Shown: piece by piece, positions 4,935 to 6,689 of the stretch | How the letters are laid out: each line of letters starts with the position of its first letter | Numbering within the stretch: position 1 is the stretch's first letter | NCBI GenBank assembly: GCA_028869035.1 | Contig: JAGWTL010000164.1 | Span: forward strand, 1 to 6,689 | Origin: Burkholderiales bacterium | GTDB taxonomy: Bacteria; Pseudomonadota; Gammaproteobacteria; Burkholderiales; Burkholderiaceae_C | Length of the DNA stretch: 6,689 nt | Direction of reading: 5' to 3' | Translations under genes and position numbers: made by a program | The notes under the pieces: model-generated | What the model was told of the DNA's origin: nothing | Database searches by the model: none | What the model saw: only the letters and a program-made list of their open reading frames with translations

Positions 4935-5987
4935 TCACAGGCGGCGCTGCTGCCAGTGGAACAGGGGATCGACCAGCACCAGCACGGCAAACAGCCGGCA
5001 GATCTGGAACACCGTCACCACCGGCGCGCCGAGTTGCAACACCTTGGCGGTGATGGACATCTCCGCGATGCCGCCGGGCGCGGTGCCCAGCACCATGGTC
5101 GCCGGATGCAGGCCGGTGCCCAGGGAGAGCAGCCACGCAAAGGCTGCGCTCAGCACGATCAGCACCAGGGTCCCCAGGGCCACCGTGGCCAGCCAGCGCG
5201 GCGCCGTGTGCACAAAGGCCGGCGTGAAACGCACGCCCAGGCTCACGCCGATCAGCAGTTGCGCAGCGCTGGAGAGCCAGGACGGGATGGCCGAGAACTC
5301 GATGCCGGCCAGTGTCAGGCCCATGGCCACCAGCATGGGGCCCATGAACCAGGGGTTGGCCCGGCCCATGCGGTCGAGCAGCAGGGACGCACCGCTGGCC
5401 GCCAGGGCCAGCCACAACAGGCCACCGACGTCGAAGCGCGCACTGATGCTGTTGAACGAGGCGTCGAGCCCGTGCTGGCCGCTGAACTGCAGGGCAAAAG
5501 GAATGAGCACGGCCACGATGAGCAGGCGCATGCTGTGCGCCGCGGCCACCAGGTCGGTGCGGCCGCCGGCGCGTTCGGCCAGCAGGGTCATCTCGGAGGC
5601 GGCGCCGATGGCGCCGGCAAACCAGGTGGTGGCCCGGTCCAGGCCCGGCAGGCGGTGCGCGTTGACGCGCTGCAGCCACAGATCGAACAGCCAGCCCAGC
5701 ACCATGGCCCACACGACACCCAGCAGCACCGCCCACCACAGGCTCAGCACCATGGCGCCGACCTGCGGCGTGAAGTACAGGCCCAGGGCCAGGCCGATGG
5801 TGCACTGCCCCATATTGCGCAGCGGCGCCGAGCTCCGGGTGGGCGCGCGCAGCACGGAGGCCGCGCCTGTGGCCAGCAGCGGGCCGATCATCCAGGGCAG
5901 CGGGGTGCGCAGCCAGACACAAAGCAGGGCGGCAGCCAGCGCCAGCAACAGCGTTGCAGCAATACGAACGGGTGAGGAAAAACGCAT
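4935..5987 (-). CDS. AbrB-family (PF05145) integral membrane protein
   Basis: A 350-residue inner-membrane protein with about ten hydrophobic segments, of the duplicated AbrB family (often mislabelled 'putative ammonia monooxygenase'). It is unrelated to the Bacillus DNA-binding protein AbrB; E. coli AbrB is a regulator of aidB and the family is thought to act as a transporter. The internal duplication is clear: TPLPWMIGPLLATG plus IGLALGLYFTP (28-73) recurs as ANPWFMGPMLVAMG plus IGVSLGVRFTP (210-255), and GAIGAASEMTLLAERAG (126-142) corresponds to GTAPGGIAEMSITAK (301-315). The ATG at 5987 is chosen because family proteins begin close to this point (RFSSPVRIAATLLLALA); an ATG at 6020 adds eleven residues, and neither has a clear ribosome site. 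It is divergent from cutA across only 53 bases. Its stop lies three bases beyond the mobile-like element. No substrate can be inferred. Confidence 0.88.
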   Translation of the reverse strand: MRFSSPVRIAATLLLALAAALLCVWLRTPLPWMIGPLLATGAASVLRAPTRSSAPLRNMGQCTIGLALGLYFTPQVGAMVLSLWWAVLLGVVWAMVLGWLFDLWLQRVNAHRLPGLDRATTWFAGAIGAASEMTLLAERAGGRTDLVAAAHSMRLLIVAVLIPFALQFSGQHGLDASFNSISARFDVGGLLWLALAASGASLLLDRMGRANPWFMGPMLVAMGLTLAGIEFSAIPSWLSSAAQLLIGVSLGVRFTPAFVHTAPRWLATVALGTLVLIVLSAAFAWLLSLGTGLHPATMVLGTAPGGIAEMSITAKVLQLGAPVVTVFQICRLFAVLVLVDPLFHWQQRRL

Positions 5988-6025
5988 ACAGAGGAAAAGG
6001 TGGGCGTAGTATCGCCGCATCCGAC

Positions 6026-6033
6026 GAGGAAAA
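6026..6033 (+). promoter_or_regulatory. Ribosome binding site fixing the cutA start
   Basis: GAGGAAAA ends seven bases before the ATG at 6041 and selects that start over upstream in-frame codons. The same eight bases occur at 5991-5998, nearer the start of the divergent membrane-protein gene, but no in-frame start of cutA follows that copy at a suitable distance. Confidence 0.65.
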
Positions 6034-6040
6034 CCGACAC

Positions 6041-6409
6041 ATGCGTGACGAACCCTCCCCGCACTGCGTGGTGCAGACCACCCTGCCCAGCGAAGCCCAG
6101 GCCGCCGAGCTGGCCCGCGCCATCGTGCAGGCCCGGCTGGGCGCCTGCGCGCAGCTGCAGGCCATCCGCAGCTTCTACGTCTGGCAGGCGCAGGCCCACG
6201 ACGAGCCCGAATGGCTGCTGAGCATCAAGACCCGCAGCGCGCTCTACCCGGCGCTGGAGGCCTGGATCCGCGAGCGCCATCCCTACGAGACGCCGGAGAT
6301 CATCCGGCTGCCGCTCACCGCCGGCAGCGCGGCCTACCTGGCCTGGGTGGACCAGCACACCGGCTGGGGCCCCGGGCCCGGGTCAGGTCCGGAAAATGGC
6401 GACAATTGA
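6041..6409 (+). CDS. cutA: CutA1-type divalent-cation tolerance protein
   Basis: A 122-residue cytoplasmic protein of the CutA family, small ferredoxin-like trimers linked genetically to copper and other divalent-metal tolerance in E. coli; the molecular role is still unclear. Family marks are VVQTTLPSEAQAAELARAIVQARLGACAQLQ (10-40, with Cys36), IRSFYVWQ (42-49), EWLLSIKT (57-64) and the signature HPYETPEI (80-87), followed by GSAAYLAWV. It carries a Gly/Pro-rich tail after about residue 106 (GWGPGPGSGPENGDN) that is longer than I expect for the family; the underlying DNA is a GC-rich run (6364-6382). The ATG at 6041 has a good ribosome site. purU starts 62 bases downstream without a terminator between, so the two may be cotranscribed. 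Confidence 0.93.
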   Translation: MRDEPSPHCVVQTTLPSEAQAAELARAIVQARLGACAQLQAIRSFYVWQAQAHDEPEWLLSIKTRSALYPALEAWIRERHPYETPEIIRLPLTAGSAAYLAWVDQHTGWGPGPGSGPENGDN

Positions 6410-6471
6410 AGTCTGCGGCCGTCAAAAGCGGGCCACAGGCATCAACCCGCACCCCAGCCACAAGTGACCTT
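6410..6471 (+). other. Short gap between cutA and purU
   Basis: These 62 bases show no terminator hairpin and no convincing promoter. AAGTGA (6462-6467), four bases before the ATG at 6472, is only a modest ribosome site. Readthrough from cutA is likely. Confidence 0.4.
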
Positions 6472-6689
6472 ATGAGCCCAGCCTACATCCTCACCCTCTC
6501 CTGTCCCGACCGCCTGGGCCTGGTGCACGCCGTCTCCGGTTTCCTGCTCGAACGCGGCGGCAATATCGAAGAAGCCGCCCAGTACAACGACCACGCCACC
6601 GGCCTGTTTTTCATGCGCGTGCAGTTCTCCTGCGGCCAGGTGAGCTACGAGGACCTGCAGGTGCAGCTCAAGCTCTTCGCCGAGCCCTT
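6472..6689 (+). CDS. purU: Formyltetrahydrofolate deformylase, N-terminal part
   Basis: The first 72 codons are present and the gene runs off the window edge; complete PurU has about 280-290 residues. PurU hydrolyses 10-formyl-tetrahydrofolate to formate and tetrahydrofolate, balancing one-carbon pools and supplying formate for PurT-type purine synthesis. What is seen is the regulatory ACT domain: YILTLSCPDRLGLVHAVSGFL (5-25), the short stretch RGGNIEEAAQYND (28-40), and GLFFMRVQF (44-52). The catalytic formyl-transferase-like domain lies beyond the window. The ATG at 6472 agrees with the family start. The PurU-specific spacing of the ACT motifs makes other ACT proteins, such as GcvR, less likely. 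Confidence 0.9.
   Translation, partial: MSPAYILTLSCPDRLGLVHAVSGFLLERGGNIEEAAQYNDHATGLFFMRVQFSCGQVSYEDLQVQLKLFAEP

Noticed and set aside
4956..5975. Two long forward open frames opposite the AbrB-family gene
   Set aside because: The reverse strand encodes a clearly duplicated membrane protein family. The forward products are Gln/His/Arg/Ala-rich shadow translations.
4921..6165. Reverse open frame of 414 codons overlapping the AbrB-family gene
   Set aside because: It is out of frame with the recognisable AbrB motifs, Arg/Ala-rich, and runs through cutA on the opposite strand.
6364..6382. GC-rich palindromic run as a terminator of cutA
   Set aside because: It lies inside the cutA reading frame and has no following T run.

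Overview
The window reads as chromosomal DNA of a GC-rich betaproteobacterium. The family set (DUF3567, DUF3108, an FAH-family hydrolase beside an IclR regulator, a 'translational machinery' protein, an orphan HAAT-type binding protein, PurU) and the residue patterns I recall for these families point to Burkholderiales, most likely Comamonadaceae (Acidovorax/Rhodoferax/Hydrogenophaga-like). This assignment rests on recollection of the families, not on a search. There are nine genes or gene parts. No tRNA, rRNA, CRISPR array, transposase or phage gene is visible.

Bases 1-1021 hold a two-gene forward unit: a small DksA/TraR-type zinc-finger protein and a 145-residue 'translational machinery' family protein with a His/Gly/Ser-rich linker. 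A perfect TTGAC-N4-GTCAA palindrome lies upstream at the class II distance from a plausible -10 box, so an Fnr/Crp-family activator may switch on both genes, for example at low oxygen. A symmetrical hairpin flanked by A and T runs ends the unit and can also serve the convergent FAH gene.

Bases 1044-2340 hold a reverse-strand fumarylacetoacetate hydrolase family gene and, divergent from it, an IclR-type regulator that stops just after its DNA-binding domain. The shared 67-base gap contains a GAAA-N4-TTTC palindrome that could be the operator. The regulator's stop codon overlaps a TTG start of a secreted DUF3108 protein, which looks like the scar of a deletion. A DUF3567 protein follows, then an ABC-transporter-type periplasmic binding protein with no permease or ATPase nearby.

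Bases 4769-4931 are a 163-base element with nearly perfect 22-base terminal inverted repeats, TA at both ends and a GC-rich central hairpin. It fills the whole gap between two convergent genes and supplies the stop codon of the binding protein. It looks like a MITE of the Correia/IS630 type and is the most interesting non-coding feature.

Bases 4935-6689 hold a reverse-strand AbrB-family membrane protein, a divergent cutA, and the first 72 codons of purU (formyltetrahydrofolate deformylase), which runs off the window. Apart from the DksA-like unit, the genes look like loosely connected housekeeping or accessory functions rather than one pathway.
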